Below, one piece after another: positions 43,378 to 52,169 of a stretch of 64,000 bases of DNA. Source of the stretch: Bacteroidota bacterium (GTDB taxonomy: Bacteria; Bacteroidota; Bacteroidia; Sphingobacteriales; Sphingobacteriaceae); NCBI GenBank assembly GCA_023450085.1, contig JAEXHI010000030.1:558001-622000 (forward strand). Direction: 5' to 3'. The translations under genes were made by a program, and so were the position numbers. The notes beneath the pieces are model-generated. The model worked only from the letters and a program-made list of their open reading frames with translations, searched no databases and was not told where the DNA came from. The stretch's first letter is position 1. The number at the start of each line of letters is the position of its first letter.

Positions 43378-45083
43378 GTAATTTAGATTGGGCAGTGTTG
43401 CTCGTTACCCTATTGGGGATTGTAGGTTATGGCATCTATAAAAGTCGTGGCACTCGAAGCATGGATGCCTATTTGCTAGGTGGTCAAAGTATGCCATGGT
43501 ATACCGTTTGTCTTTCAGTGATGGCCACGCAAGCTAGCGCCATTACCTTTTTGTCTGCACCAGGTTTGGCTTACTCCTCGGGAATGAGTTTTGTACAGTT
43601 TTATTTTGGCTTGCCCTTAGCCATGATTGTATTGTGTATCACTTTTGTGCCTATTTTTCACCGATTAAAAGTGTATACTGCTTATGAATTTTTGGAGCAA
43701 CGTTTTGATTTCAAGACAAGGGCACTTACGGCATTTCTATTTCTGATACAACGGGGACTATCGACTGGAATCACCATTTACGCCCCTGCCATTATTCTTT
43801 CTACGATTTTAAATATCAATGTCACTTATACCACTTTGTTTATGGGTGGTTTGGTAATTTTTTATACTGTTTTTGGTGGAACAAAAGCGGTTTCATATAC
43901 ACAGCTCCTACAAATGACCATTATCTTTTGTGGTTTGTTTGCTGCCGGAGTGATGGTCGTACATCTGCTGCCAGAAAGCGTTGGTTTTGGCAAGGCGATT
44001 GATATTGCCGGAAAAATGGGACGCACCAATGCTATTGATTTTGATTTTAGCTGGACCAATCCTTACAATGTTTGGAGTGGGATTATTGGAGGTTTCTTTT
44101 TACAGCTATCTTATTTTGGGACTGACCAAAGTCAAGTGGGAAGGTATTTGACGGGTTCTTCAGTAGGGCAAAGTAGATTGGGATTATTGATGAATGGATT
44201 GGTTAAGATTCCAATGCAGTTTCTTATCCTGTTGATTGGCGTTTTGGTGTTTACATTTTACCAGTATAATAAGGCTCCGTTATTTTTCAATAGTTACGAA
44301 CTGCACAAACTTGAGCGTAGCGAACATAAGGGCGAATTGGCAAATATCCAGTTAAAGCACGACCAGCTTTTTCAAAAGAAGAAACAAGAAGTAGAAAAAT
44401 TGGATGCGGCTTTGTCTGCCAATAATCAAGCTTTGATTAACCAGCAACGTACATTGGTAAAGCAATATGACGAAGAAGGGAAAACCATTAGGGAAGAATT
44501 GAAAGCTTTAATGATAAAGAACGATGCTGATGCGGCTACCAATGATAATAACTACATCTTTTTAAGTTTTGTAACGGAGTACTTGCCAAAAGGGTTAATT
44601 GGTTTATTGATTGCGATTATTTTCTTGGCCTCTATGGGCTCAACAGCTAGTGCTTTGAACTCTTTGGCCTCTACCACCGTAGTAGATATTTATAAGCGCT
44701 TAATTAACAAAAGCGGTAATGACGGACAATATGTAAATGCCTCAAGATGGGCAACCATTTTGTGGGGTGTGGTATGTATCATTATGGCTTTGTTCACTAG
44801 TAAGATTGGTAATTTGATAGAAGCCGTGAACATTTTAGGTTCCTTTATTTACGGGACTATTTTGGGCGTGTTTTTAGTCGCTTTTTATCTGAAAAATGTT
44901 GGAAGCAAAGCCGTTTTTTATGCCGCTATTTTATCGGAAGCAGTTGTTTGCATTTTAGGATTTAATGAAGTGGTAGCTTATTTATGGTTGAACGTTATTG
45001 GCTGCTTAGGCGTAGTAATTTTCGCTTATTTATTCCAAAAGTTAGTTAAAGAAAAGGCGGTTGAAATAGAGGTGCCAGTTTAA
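43374..45083 (+). CDS. Sodium:solute symporter with internal coiled-coil insert
   Basis: A 569-residue SSS-family transporter, with about 13 hydrophobic segments. MATQASAITFLSAPGLAY and the GGFFLQLSYFGTDQSQVGRYL region are typical family motifs, and the FLASMGSTASALNSLAST segment carries sodium-site Ser residues. Residues about 310-392 form a hydrophilic, Lys/Glu/Gln-rich helical insert (HKLERSEHKGELANIQLK...), predicted to be a coiled-coil hairpin, between two membrane segments. Sugar, or another organic solute, is a likely substrate. It is coupled to the 41-residue protein upstream. Confidence 0.9.
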   Translation: MSNLDWAVLLVTLLGIVGYGIYKSRGTRSMDAYLLGGQSMPWYTVCLSVMATQASAITFLSAPGLAYSSGMSFVQFYFGLPLAMIVLCITFVPIFHRLKVYTAYEFLEQRFDFKTRALTAFLFLIQRGLSTGITIYAPAIILSTILNINVTYTTLFMGGLVIFYTVFGGTKAVSYTQLLQMTIIFCGLFAAGVMVVHLLPESVGFGKAIDIAGKMGRTNAIDFDFSWTNPYNVWSGIIGGFFLQLSYFGTDQSQVGRYLTGSSVGQSRLGLLMNGLVKIPMQFLILLIGVLVFTFYQYNKAPLFFNSYELHKLERSEHKGELANIQLKHDQLFQKKKQEVEKLDAALSANNQALINQQRTLVKQYDEEGKTIREELKALMIKNDADAATNDNNYIFLSFVTEYLPKGLIGLLIAIIFLASMGSTASALNSLASTTVVDIYKRLINKSGNDGQYVNASRWATILWGVVCIIMALFTSKIGNLIEAVNILGSFIYGTILGVFLVAFYLKNVGSKAVFYAAILSEAVVCILGFNEVVAYLWLNVIGCLGVVIFAYLFQKLVKEKAVEIEVPV

Positions 45084-45087
45084 ATTC

Positions 45088-45118
45088 GACTTACGAAGTT
45101 TTCAAAACTTCGTAAGTC
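45088..45118. repeat. 31-bp palindrome, copy 2
   Basis: Identical over 31 bp to 7444-7474 (arms GACTTACGAAGTTTT and AAAACTTCGTAAGTC). It starts 4 bp after the symporter stop and is followed by TTTAAAT, so it may act as a transcription terminator here. Confidence 0.9.
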
Positions 45119-45232
45119 TTTAAATAAGCCTTACTGAACCTATTTGATTCTAGTAATGGCATTCCTTTACCAAAAAAAGAACAAGAGTTCCTCTAGAAAA
45201 GTTATTCAAAAAAAATGGAGAACCCTTATTTA

Positions 45233-45270
45233 AAAGATTTCTCCATTCCTTACAGTCGGTTGAAATGACG
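45233..45270. repeat. Single arm of the CGTCATTTCGA family
   Basis: AAAGATTTCTCCATTCCT and TTGAAATGACG form one arm of the repeat. A diverged partner containing GGAGAACCC lies about 15 bp to the left. Confidence 0.6.
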
Positions 45271-45278
45271 ACTAAATA

Positions 45279-46127
45279 TTACTTTTTCGTTTCTTCCAAT
45301 AATTGGGTATTCAAACGAATGTATTCATCATTTTTAATTTTGGTAGCGATTTCAACACCTTCTTTTGCAGTTTTAGCCGCACCAGCTTTGTCGCCCATTT
45401 TCAATTGTACTCTACCTTTCCAAAGTTTTACCCAAGGAACATCAGTCATTTGCTTTTCAGCTTCGTTCATCCACTCTAAAGCAGTTTTTAAATCTTTGCC
45501 ATTGCTGTAGTAGTAAATAGCCGATTGGAAGTAAGGTTTTTTCTCGCCTTTCATCGCTTCTGCAATGCTAGACATTACTTTTTCGTCAACAGAAGTAGTA
45601 AGGTTAACGTTTACCAAAGTGTTTTCCCACGACAATTGCAATTGCGCAGAAGTATCATAAACATTAGCAAACTGGATAGTGAAGGTCTCTACTTTTTCTT
45701 TTAAGGCAATTGGTTTTACTTTCACACGTAAAACATCGTTAGCTTCGCTATAAGTATAAGCGCCCCATTCTTTAACACCCTTGTTAAAAATAATGGTCCA
45801 TTCTGTTTTTCCTGGGATGGTAAATAAAGCATATTCGCCAGCAGGTAAGTCTTTACCTTCCACTTTAATGTCGTCGGTAAATTTAACCACAGTAGCAGAA
45901 TTTGCTCCAGTGCGCCAAACTTTATCATAAGGCTCTAGTGCGCCAAATATTTTACGCCCTTTAACATTTGGGCGAGAGTAACTTACGCTGATCTTGCCTA
46001 AACCAAAATCTTGTGAAATGGTTTGTGGTGTACTAGGTTGGGGCATTTTTAAGCCTTGGGCCTTAAGGTTTTCGCCCAAAACAACCAGTACAAAAAGTAC
46101 TAAAACGAGTTTAATTGATGATTTCAT
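45279..46127 (-). CDS. DUF2911 domain-containing exported protein
   Basis: A 282-residue protein with a signal peptide (KLVLVLFVLVVLGENLKAQ). The DUF2911 domain covers residues about 30-180 (QDFGLGKISVSYSRPNVKGRKIFGALEPYDKVWRTGANSATVVKF). A C-terminal region of about 80 residues (ALEWMNEAEKQMTDVPWVKLWKGRVQLKMGDKAGAAKTAKEG) reads as TPR-like helical repeats. It is a frequent exported protein of Bacteroidota without known function. It stands alone, divergent from the 46219 gene. Confidence 0.9.
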   Translation of the reverse strand: MKSSIKLVLVLFVLVVLGENLKAQGLKMPQPSTPQTISQDFGLGKISVSYSRPNVKGRKIFGALEPYDKVWRTGANSATVVKFTDDIKVEGKDLPAGEYALFTIPGKTEWTIIFNKGVKEWGAYTYSEANDVLRVKVKPIALKEKVETFTIQFANVYDTSAQLQLSWENTLVNVNLTTSVDEKVMSSIAEAMKGEKKPYFQSAIYYYSNGKDLKTALEWMNEAEKQMTDVPWVKLWKGRVQLKMGDKAGAAKTAKEGVEIATKIKNDEYIRLNTQLLEETKK

Positions 46128-46218
46128 CTTTTTTATATTTTGTTGAGTTGCGGGCTAAAATTACAGAATAAATCTTTCATGATTATGGCTGCTTAGAATT
46201 ATGTTATTTTGCAAACAA

Positions 46219-47040
46219 ATGGAAAATACAACAGTCGGAATTTTAGGGTGTGGATGGTTCGGTTTGCCTTTTGCCAAAACCTTGGTGCAGTTAGGTTATA
46301 ACGTGAAAGGTTCAACCACAAGTGTGGATAAGTTGCAAGTATTGAAAGAACTGGGCATTGAACCTTATCAAATTAATTTGAATGATACAGGTGAGTTGCC
46401 CGCTGATTTTTTTAAGGTAGACGTGCTGTTTGTAAATGTACCGCCACGAGCTAAGTCCGAAGAAGTTTCTACTTATCCCGAAAAGTTAAGGGCAATAGCT
46501 AAAGCGGCAGAAGGAAAAGTAAGGCAAATCGTATTTATTAGTTCTACGGGTGTTTTTGAGGACGGAAATTTTGAAGTGGATGAAAATACTACTCCCCAAC
46601 CAGATACAGAAGCAGGTAAAGCATTGCTAGCTGCAGAAGATGTGTTCAGCCAGAATAACAGCTTTGTCACAACTATTATCCGCTTTGCAGGGTTAATTGG
46701 TCCGGGACGAAATTTGGCTAAATTTTTCGCAGGGCGAAATGAAGTGCCTAGCGGAAAAGCGCCTGTTAATTTGATTGCCTTAGAGGACTGTATTGGTATT
46801 TGCTTGCAGCTGTTAAATACGCAAGCCTTTGGAGGAATTTATCACGCGGTGATGCCGCAACACCCAACAAGAAAAGAATTTTATACTGAATTGTGTAAGG
46901 CTTCGGGGATGGAAAAGCCAATATTTAAAGAAGAGCTATTGGCTTGGAAGGAAATTAACTCGGTGAATATAGCCAATAGGTTAGCTTACAGTTTTGAAGT
47001 TAAGGATTGGTTTGAGTGGATGAAAACCGCATCGTTATAA
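46219..47040 (+). CDS. NAD(P)-binding Rossmann oxidoreductase (YeeZ-like)
   Basis: A 273-residue cytoplasmic protein. The N-terminal GILGCGWFGLPFA (GxGxxG) begins a Rossmann fold. QIVFISSTGVFEDG and the later IRFAGLIGPGR are typical of atypical extended SDR proteins such as E. coli YeeZ. The canonical YxxxK dyad is not evident, so catalysis may be modified or absent. The start is ATG 46219 (MENTTVG) rather than 46201, by analogy with the family. A terminator follows. Confidence 0.85.
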   Translation: MENTTVGILGCGWFGLPFAKTLVQLGYNVKGSTTSVDKLQVLKELGIEPYQINLNDTGELPADFFKVDVLFVNVPPRAKSEEVSTYPEKLRAIAKAAEGKVRQIVFISSTGVFEDGNFEVDENTTPQPDTEAGKALLAAEDVFSQNNSFVTTIIRFAGLIGPGRNLAKFFAGRNEVPSGKAPVNLIALEDCIGICLQLLNTQAFGGIYHAVMPQHPTRKEFYTELCKASGMEKPIFKEELLAWKEINSVNIANRLAYSFEVKDWFEWMKTASL

Positions 47041-47043
47041 AAT

Positions 47044-47083
47044 AGTGTCCAAAAAGCAACTTGTTCTTTGGACACTGTTTTTT
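47044..47083 (+). terminator. Intrinsic terminator after the Rossmann oxidoreductase gene
   Basis: AGTGTCCAAA and TTTGGACACT form a 10-bp stem with a 13-nt loop, followed by GTTTTTT. It reaches to the convergent S9 peptidase stop codon. Confidence 0.92.
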
Positions 47084-47084
47084 C

Positions 47085-48998
47085 TTATTTTTTCTGTTTT
47101 AAGTGCTTGTCAAGGAATTTTTCCATAGCACCGTAAAAATCATATTGGTTGTTTTGATTTTGGAAACCATGCCCTTCATCATTTTTAACCATATACTCTA
47201 CATCAACGCCCCTAGCTTTTAGTGCAGCCACCATTTGATCGCTTTCTGCTTTGTTTACCCTTGGATCATTGGCTCCTTGAGCTACAAATAATGGGGTCTT
47301 TATTTTATCGGCATGCAAGGCAGGTGAAACTTGTGCAAGTAATAAACTGTCTTTTTTAGGGTTGCCCACCATCTCATGAAACATGTTTAAATATGGTTTC
47401 CAATAAGGAGGAATGGTATTCATAAAAGTAAACATGTTACTTACGCCTACATAATCTACTGCTGCGGCATACAAATCAGGAGTAAATGTAACCCCTGCAA
47501 GTGTTGCATAGCCTCCGTAACTTGCGCCATAAATAGCAATGCGTTTAGGGTCTGCAATGCCTTCTTTTTTCAAGTACTCCACGCCGTCGGTAATATCATC
47601 CTGCATTTTTTTTCCCCATTCTTTAAAGGAAGCTTCCCAGAACTTTCTACCGTAACCTGTGCTGCCTCTAAAGTTCATTTGTAATACAGCATAGCCTCTG
47701 TTGGCTAGAAATTGCACCTCTGGGTTGAAACCCCAGCTATCTCTTGCCCATGGACCACCATGAGGATTAATCACCACTGGTAAGTTTTTGGCCTCAACAC
47801 CTAATGGAAGTGTGAGATAACCATGTATGTCTAAACCATCTCTGGATTTATAAACGATAGGTTTCATGTGGCTCATTTGTTTTTCGTTGATCCAAGGTAA
47901 TGGATTGGCCACTTCTTTGGATTCTTTGGAAGCAAAATCGTACAAGTAATATTTTACAGGAAGTCTGTCATTACCTACCCATACAATGCCTTTTGTGCGG
48001 GCATCATTGTAGCTGATTATTTCTGGTAAGTAACCTTCAAATTTGCTATCTAAGCCTCTTTGTATTTCTTCCCATTCTTTATCAAAAAAGTGTTTTTTCT
48101 CTTTTTCTGCTTCCCAGGTAGCACTTACCAAAACCTGTTTTTTTCTATCGTAAAAGATGCTTGAAAGGTCATTGTCTTTATCGCCAAATATTTCTTTTAC
48201 CTCTTTTTTGGCAATGGGATCATACTCTACTAAAGTGCTTTTATCTCTGCCTATGTTACTAAGTACATAAATGTTTTTGTTGTCCTTGTCAAAAGAAGCG
48301 GGTGAGAAACTTTCTCTAAAAGGAGTAGTAATTAAAGGTGTAAATCCACCTTTGTCGCTACTGCGATAATTCCATGTAACGTTTACGCCATCAGTTTTTG
48401 AAGCTAGGCGTACAGCGCCAGTATTATCTGTAATCCATCCGTCGTAGTTTTCCTTGTTGTCGTATAACAAGGTTAATGCGCCAGTTTCAATATTTAAGGT
48501 GTAGGGATCAAAGTATTCTTTAACTCTTTTGTTGATGCCCACAATAAGCTCCTTCTCTTTGCCTGCAATATCGGTGAGGCCATCAATAATGTCTGTTCTT
48601 ACTCCTGGAAATGGTGTTAATGCTTTTAGATTTGTTCCATCGGCTTTAACAGAAAATAGTTGAAAGTTTTCATCACCTCCCACATCCTGTATATAAACAA
48701 TCCTGTCGCCTTTCCAAAAGTAGCCACCAATACTCCTTAAAGTATCACTGGTTACTCGCACTGATGTAGAATCATTAGCTTTTTGAACGAAAATGTTCAT
48801 CTTTCCCTTGTAATCGGCGCGATAGCTGAAGTAATTGCCGTCTGGAGATATCCTGAAAGAACTCTTTTCGCCATTTTTGAAAAAGCTAGTCATCTCCAAT
48901 AATGGTGCAGGAACTTCTTTTTCTTCTTTGGATTTGCAGCCAGCAATGGAGAGTGCCGTTGCTACGGCAAATGATAAAAATAACCCTGTTTTTTTCAT
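47085..48998 (-). CDS. S9-family prolyl oligopeptidase-like lipoprotein
   Basis: A 637-residue protein with a lipoprotein signal (MKKTGLFLSFAVATALSIAGC). The N-terminal half is a beta-propeller-like domain (about residues 40-350). The C-terminal alpha/beta-hydrolase domain has GASYGGYATLAG (catalytic Ser), AQGANDPRVNKAESDQMV (Asp) and NDEGHGFQNQ (His). It should cleave short peptides, or acyl-peptides, on the periplasmic side of a membrane. It converges on the terminator of the 46219-47040 gene. Confidence 0.93.
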   Translation of the reverse strand: MKKTGLFLSFAVATALSIAGCKSKEEKEVPAPLLEMTSFFKNGEKSSFRISPDGNYFSYRADYKGKMNIFVQKANDSTSVRVTSDTLRSIGGYFWKGDRIVYIQDVGGDENFQLFSVKADGTNLKALTPFPGVRTDIIDGLTDIAGKEKELIVGINKRVKEYFDPYTLNIETGALTLLYDNKENYDGWITDNTGAVRLASKTDGVNVTWNYRSSDKGGFTPLITTPFRESFSPASFDKDNKNIYVLSNIGRDKSTLVEYDPIAKKEVKEIFGDKDNDLSSIFYDRKKQVLVSATWEAEKEKKHFFDKEWEEIQRGLDSKFEGYLPEIISYNDARTKGIVWVGNDRLPVKYYLYDFASKESKEVANPLPWINEKQMSHMKPIVYKSRDGLDIHGYLTLPLGVEAKNLPVVINPHGGPWARDSWGFNPEVQFLANRGYAVLQMNFRGSTGYGRKFWEASFKEWGKKMQDDITDGVEYLKKEGIADPKRIAIYGASYGGYATLAGVTFTPDLYAAAVDYVGVSNMFTFMNTIPPYWKPYLNMFHEMVGNPKKDSLLLAQVSPALHADKIKTPLFVAQGANDPRVNKAESDQMVAALKARGVDVEYMVKNDEGHGFQNQNNQYDFYGAMEKFLDKHLKQKK

Positions 48999-49124
48999 GT
49001 TTATTTAGTTATGTGTTGAAGTAGAGCATTGAGATCGTTGATGCTGAGATCATCGACACATAAAGATAAACAAGTTTTCTAGTTTCGGTTTATGGTTTTG
49101 TTTGTCAGTGGGTTATTTAACATA

Positions 49125-49153
49125 AATGGGCAAATATTTAACATTTGCCCATT
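49125..49153 (-). terminator. Candidate terminator of tex
   Basis: AATGGGCAAAT and ATTTGCCCATT pair perfectly (11 bp) around a 7-nt loop. It is 15 bp after the tex stop. The following minus-strand sequence TATGTTAAATAACCC has only a weak T-run, so efficiency is uncertain. Confidence 0.65.
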
Positions 49154-49167
49154 GAAAATGACTTGTG

Positions 49168-51489
49168 CTATTTGAATAACCCTTTTAATTTGGCCAGCTT
49201 TTCTTGCAAATCACCGTCAACTTCTTTTTCCTTTTTGGGTTGATGTTGATTAAATGGTTTGCGAGGTTGGTCGTTACGTTTTTGACCATCGCCTTTATGC
49301 CAATTTTCTTTTGAGCTTCCTTCTTTACTCTTTGTTCCTTGTCCTTTTCGCTCACTAATTTCCTCTTTCATTGATAAAGAAATTCGTTTTCGCTCTACAT
49401 CTACCTCCGTTACGGTAACCTGAACCACTTGGCTCACCTTTACCACTTCGTTAGGATTGGCCACAAATCTATTGGCTAATTGACTGGTGTGTACTAAACC
49501 GTCCTGATGAACACCTATGTCTACAAAGGCACCAAAATTGGTAATGTTAGTTACTATTCCTTTCAGCTTCATCCCTTTTCTCAGGTCTGCAATGCTATTC
49601 ACCCCATCGGCAAAACTGAATGCTTCAAATTGTTCACGAGGGTCACGGCCAGGTTTGGCTAGTTCCTTAAGGATATCTTGTAAGGTAGGTAATCCTACCT
49701 CCATACTTACATATTTCTGTAGGCTAATTTGTTTTTGAAGCTGAGTGTCTCCAATTAACTTCGCTACAGAAACGCCTAAATCAGCTGCCATTTTGCTCAC
49801 CAATTCATAACGTTCAGGGTGAACACCACTACTATCTAAAGGTTGTTCGGCATTGCGAATGCGTAAGAAACCCGCCGCTTGTTCAAAAGCTTTATCGCCC
49901 AAACGAGGAACTTTTTTCAAGCTTTCACGGTTTTTAAATGCACCATTTTTACTACGGTAATTCACAATATTCTGCGCCAAACTTTCGCCCAATCCAGAAA
50001 CATAAGCTAATAACTGTTTAGAAGCAGTATTCAATTCAACACCTACGGCATTTACACAGCTCATCACTGTATCATCCAAGCTTTGCTGCAGTTTGCTTTG
50101 GTCCACATCATGTTGGTATTGACCCACACCAATTGATTTTGGATCTATTTTTACCAGTTCAGCTAAAGGATCCATCAAGCGGCGACCAATAGATACTGCG
50201 CCACGAACCGTTACGTCATGATCTGGAAACTCTTCTCTGGCCAATGGCGAAGCCGAATAAATAGAAGCGCCACTTTCGTTCACCATCACTAGGGTTACCT
50301 TGTCGAGCTTTAATCCACGGATAAATGTTTCCGTTTCTCTGCCGGCGGTTCCGTTTCCAATGGCAATGGCTTCTATATCATGTTTTTCGCAAAGCTGATT
50401 AACTTTCCACTCTGCATCTTTAATATTTCCCTGTCCAGTATGTGGATAGATGGTTGTATTTTCTAATAAGTTGCCTTGTCTATCTAAGCAAACTACTTTA
50501 CAGCCTGTTCTAAAACCTGGGTCAATGGCCATTACATTTCTTTGCCCTAACGGTGCAGCCATTAATAATTGTCTGGCATTTCCTGCAAAAACTCGAATAG
50601 CTTCTTCATCGGCTTTCTGCTTAATCGCTGCTCTTAATTCAGTTTCCATTGCAGGGCGAAGCAATCGCTTATAACCGTCATAAATGGCTAATTCCACTTG
50701 TTTACTGGCATCGTTATTTCCAGTGATGAATTGACGCTCCAATAATTCAATGGCTTCCTCATCGGGAGGGAGTACATCTAACTTTAATAAACCCTCATCT
50801 TCTCCTCTTAGCATGGCTAGCACACGATGAGATGGTGCATTTTTAGCACTTTCTTCCCATTCAAAGTAATCTTTGTATTTGATAGCTTCGATTTCTTTGC
50901 CCTTCGCTACGATACTTTTATAAGTTGATTTCTGCTCAAAGTACCTGCGCATTTTAGTACGGGCTTCAGCATCTTCATTAATGATTTCTGCAATAATATC
51001 TCTAGCGCCAGCCAGTGCTTCTTCTGTATTGCCAACTCCTTTTTCGTCGTTTACATAGGTAGCGGCTTCTCCTTCCAAATCTATCCTACTTTGCGCTAGT
51101 ATACGTAAAGCTAATGGCTCTAGTCCTTTTTCGCGAGCTACAGACGCACGCGTTTTGCGTTTAGGTTTGTGAGGTAAATAAATGTCCTCTAAAATGGTCA
51201 GTGTTTGTGCGGCATTTAGCTGCTTTTCCAATTCTGGCGTTAGTTTTCCTAATTCCGTTAACGATTTTAAAATAGCTTCCCTGCGCTTATCTAGCTCTTT
51301 TAATTGTTGAGCTAAATCTCTAATCGCTGCAATCTGAACCTCGTCTAAACTGCCCGTAAGTTCCTTGCGATAGCGGGATATAAATGGAACAGTAGCGCCT
51401 TCTTCTAATAGGGTTAAGGTTGCGTTAACTTGCTTGCTATTGATGCTAAGTGCGTTAGAGATGTGTGATAAGTGCTGGTTCATCGTCAT
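49168..51489 (-). CDS. tex: Tex-family S1 RNA-binding transcription accessory protein
   Basis: A 773-residue protein. The N-terminal helical region is followed by a YqgF-like domain (VMAIDPGFRTGCKVVCLD), a helix-hairpin-helix region (YVSGLGESLAQNIVNYRSKNGAF) and a C-terminal S1 domain (LKGIVTNITNFGAFVDIGVHQDGLVHTSQL). A basic, low-complexity tail ends the protein. It contacts RNA and RNA polymerase and helps transcription in general. The start may be ATG 51489 or, 6 bp on, the next Met. Confidence 0.95.
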   Translation of the reverse strand: MTMNQHLSHISNALSINSKQVNATLTLLEEGATVPFISRYRKELTGSLDEVQIAAIRDLAQQLKELDKRREAILKSLTELGKLTPELEKQLNAAQTLTILEDIYLPHKPKRKTRASVAREKGLEPLALRILAQSRIDLEGEAATYVNDEKGVGNTEEALAGARDIIAEIINEDAEARTKMRRYFEQKSTYKSIVAKGKEIEAIKYKDYFEWEESAKNAPSHRVLAMLRGEDEGLLKLDVLPPDEEAIELLERQFITGNNDASKQVELAIYDGYKRLLRPAMETELRAAIKQKADEEAIRVFAGNARQLLMAAPLGQRNVMAIDPGFRTGCKVVCLDRQGNLLENTTIYPHTGQGNIKDAEWKVNQLCEKHDIEAIAIGNGTAGRETETFIRGLKLDKVTLVMVNESGASIYSASPLAREEFPDHDVTVRGAVSIGRRLMDPLAELVKIDPKSIGVGQYQHDVDQSKLQQSLDDTVMSCVNAVGVELNTASKQLLAYVSGLGESLAQNIVNYRSKNGAFKNRESLKKVPRLGDKAFEQAAGFLRIRNAEQPLDSSGVHPERYELVSKMAADLGVSVAKLIGDTQLQKQISLQKYVSMEVGLPTLQDILKELAKPGRDPREQFEAFSFADGVNSIADLRKGMKLKGIVTNITNFGAFVDIGVHQDGLVHTSQLANRFVANPNEVVKVSQVVQVTVTEVDVERKRISLSMKEEISERKGQGTKSKEGSSKENWHKGDGQKRNDQPRKPFNQHQPKKEKEVDGDLQEKLAKLKGLFK

Positions 51490-51651
51490 GATTTAAAGCG
51501 CTAAAATTATCATTATTAAATCAGATAAAAAGTTAAAATGGATGATAAGTGGAAAACTTTACATTTCCTTTTTTGATATAAATATGACACTAATGGCACA
51601 AAGTTTGATTTTGCGGTAGCTCTTATATGTGTAACCTAAATTATTTTAATC

Positions 51652-52041
51652 ATGGAAAAATTTAAAAAATTATTAGCTCTTTCATTTTGTTTAGTTGTTT
51701 TAACTGCTCTTTTCTCGTGCTCAAAAGATGACGATAACAACGGTCCACGTAATGTAGAATTTAAAGTAACTGCTTCTTCTAACGCAAGTATCAGTACAGT
51801 GGTACATACTAGTGCACAAGGAGATGCAACTACACTAACTAGTTTAAGCGGTAACACTTGGAGTACTAAACTTACAGTGAATGCAGATGTACAGGCAATA
51901 TCTTTAGGTGCCAACGCTACCGCTACAGATGCTACAGGAACGCTAAAAGTACAAGTTTTGATTGATGGGGTAGTGGTAAAAGAAAATACATCTTCTGGTC
52001 AATACTTAAGTGCTACAACTGTTTATATGGTTGCTAAATAG
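51652..52041 (+). CDS. Hypothetical lipoprotein
   Basis: A 129-residue protein with a lipoprotein signal (LLALSFCLVVLTALFSCSKDD). The mature part is rich in Thr, Ser and Val with alternating polar/hydrophobic residues, as in a small beta-sandwich. No known motif. It carries its own terminator and lies between tex (divergent) and hflX. Confidence 0.75.
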   Translation: MEKFKKLLALSFCLVVLTALFSCSKDDDNNGPRNVEFKVTASSNASISTVVHTSAQGDATTLTSLSGNTWSTKLTVNADVQAISLGANATATDATGTLKVQVLIDGVVVKENTSSGQYLSATTVYMVAK

Positions 52042-52064
52042 CCTAACTATTAAAAGAATATTAG

Positions 52065-52097
52065 GAAGCGCTGCCCATTTAGGGTGGCGCTTCTTGT
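52065..52097 (+). terminator. Intrinsic terminator after the lipoprotein gene
   Basis: GAAGCGC..CCC and GGG..GCGCTTC form a long stem around ATTTA, followed by TTGTTT. It lies 23 bp after the stop. Confidence 0.8.
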
Positions 52098-52151
52098 TTA
52101 AACACTATCGCTTACACATTGTTATCTTAAATTAAACGGGAATAGATTTCG

Positions 52152-52159
52152 TATCTTTG
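52152..52159 (+). promoter_or_regulatory. -7 box TATCTTTG for hflX
   Basis: TATCTTTG matches TAnnTTTG, 10 bp before the hflX ATG. No -33 element at the usual spacing. Confidence 0.5.
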
Positions 52160-52169
52160 TAATTATTCA

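Noticed and set aside
46201..47040. Typical short-chain dehydrogenase with full catalytic triad
   Set aside because: The Rossmann motif is clear but no YxxxK dyad is evident, so it is called YeeZ-like only.
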